DNA of 40,729 nt from an uncultured Oscillospiraceae bacterium. Lineage in GTDB: Bacteria; Bacillota_A; Clostridia; Oscillospirales; Oscillospiraceae. This document shows positions 40,419 through 40,729 of this stretch, piece after piece. Position numbers and translations under genes: made by a program. The stretch lies in contig CAAGIF010000069.1 of assembly GCA_900769845.1 (NCBI GenBank), forward strand, positions 1 to 40,729, given 5' to 3'. Position 1 is the first letter of the stretch, and each line of letters starts with the position of its first letter. The notes under the pieces were generated by a model that was not told the DNA's origin, ran no database searches, and saw nothing but the letters and a program-made list of their open reading frames with translations.

Positions 40419-40729
40419 TTGCGCTCCTCCTTTGCTTTCTTTTCTGCCATAGCGGCCCGCAGCAGCGCCTTGCCCTTCCGGAAATTCTCTACCAGAGGCA
40501 GCTTGCCCGGGCAAGTAAAGGCGCAGCTTCCGCATTCCATGCAATCCATCAGGTTCAGCCGCTCCAGTTCCCGGATATTCTCACATTTGGAATACCGGTA
40601 CAAATACAGGGGCTGCAGCCGCATAGGACAAACGCCCACACATTTTCCGCAGCGCAGGCACACCGGATTCTCCGCCGCGCCGTTTTTATCCTTGGGCAGG
40701 CAGAGGATGGAATTGGTTGCCTTCACAAC
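40415..40729 (-). CDS. rnfC: RnfC, C-terminal part (two [4Fe-4S] sites)
   Basis: The last 104 codons of rnfC; the gene enters from beyond the right edge. Two ferredoxin-like cluster motifs are visible, CLRCGKCVGVCP and CMECGSCAFTCP, the hallmark of the RnfC C-terminal domain, ending in a basic tail. RnfC is the peripheral NADH- and flavin-binding subunit that exchanges electrons with NAD. It overlaps rnfD by four bases, and its own start lies outside the window. Confidence 0.92.
   Translation of the reverse strand, partial: VVKATNSILCLPKDKNGAAENPVCLRCGKCVGVCPMRLQPLYLYRYSKCENIRELERLNLMDCMECGSCAFTCPGKLPLVENFRKGKALLRAAMAEKKAKEERK

Noticed and set aside
1..40729. tRNA, rRNA, CRISPR arrays, transposases, prophage genes
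   Set aside because: No cloverleaf-like intergenic sequence, regularly spaced repeat or recognisable mobile-element protein was found on reading both strands.

Overview
The window reads as chromosomal DNA of an anaerobic Clostridia-class Firmicute, probably a gut Oscillospirales relative (order-level placement is inference). The grounds are strong AGGAGG-type ribosome binding sites, sigma-A promoters with 17-bp spacing, U-tract hairpin terminators, a T-box leader, a yybP-ykoY Mn riboswitch, short MKK-type lipoproteins and Rnf-type redox genes. About 41 protein genes fill almost all of the sequence. No tRNA, rRNA, CRISPR array, transposase or phage gene was seen.

Left end (1-4600): a forward cluster ygeY (partial), ygeW, carbamate kinase, hyuA, ridA. 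This is the ureide/diaminopropionate arm of the anaerobic purine-degradation locus known from E. coli and gut anaerobes; carbamoyl transfer followed by carbamate kinase yields ATP. The K+ uptake pair trkA-trkH (4700-7550) follows under its own promoter. Then comes the maturation set for selenium-dependent molybdenum hydroxylases: xdhC-like, yqeB and yqeC on the minus strand, with mocA divergent (7600-10815). These belong to the same purine locus biologically. DUF1846 and lrgAB follow.

Middle (13600-25500): an operon of two uncharacterised membrane proteins (DUF5058 plus a partner) and a membrane-tethered M20 peptidase; an amino-sugar pair (ROK protein, nagA); a MATE exporter; and a reverse-strand envelope block (mntP, vanZ-like, DUF4358 lipoprotein, MBOAT acyltransferase, DHHW protein) headed by a perfect promoter and a Mn2+ riboswitch.

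Right part (25200-40729), mostly minus strand: azlD, azlC and the cysteine desulfidase gene cyuA; a structured intergenic element; metN-metI-metQ behind a T-box whose specifier is the Met codon ATG; a Cys-rich small protein; thioredoxin; a DtxR/MntR regulator with an iron-type ligand set; an orphan solute-binding lipoprotein; a coiled-coil protein overlapping a membrane polysaccharide deacetylase; a eukaryote-type glycogen branching enzyme behind a lipoprotein with BamE-like repeats; and a short Rnf operon (rnfC partial, rnfD, rnfG plus an unknown membrane protein) that ends without rnfE, rnfA or rnfB.

Best candidates for undescribed biology are the DUF5058/partner/M20 operon, the truncated Rnf operon with its extra membrane protein, the Mn-riboswitch-headed envelope operon, and the overlapping coiled-coil/deacetylase pair. 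All functional statements rest on motif and family recognition by eye; no database search was possible.
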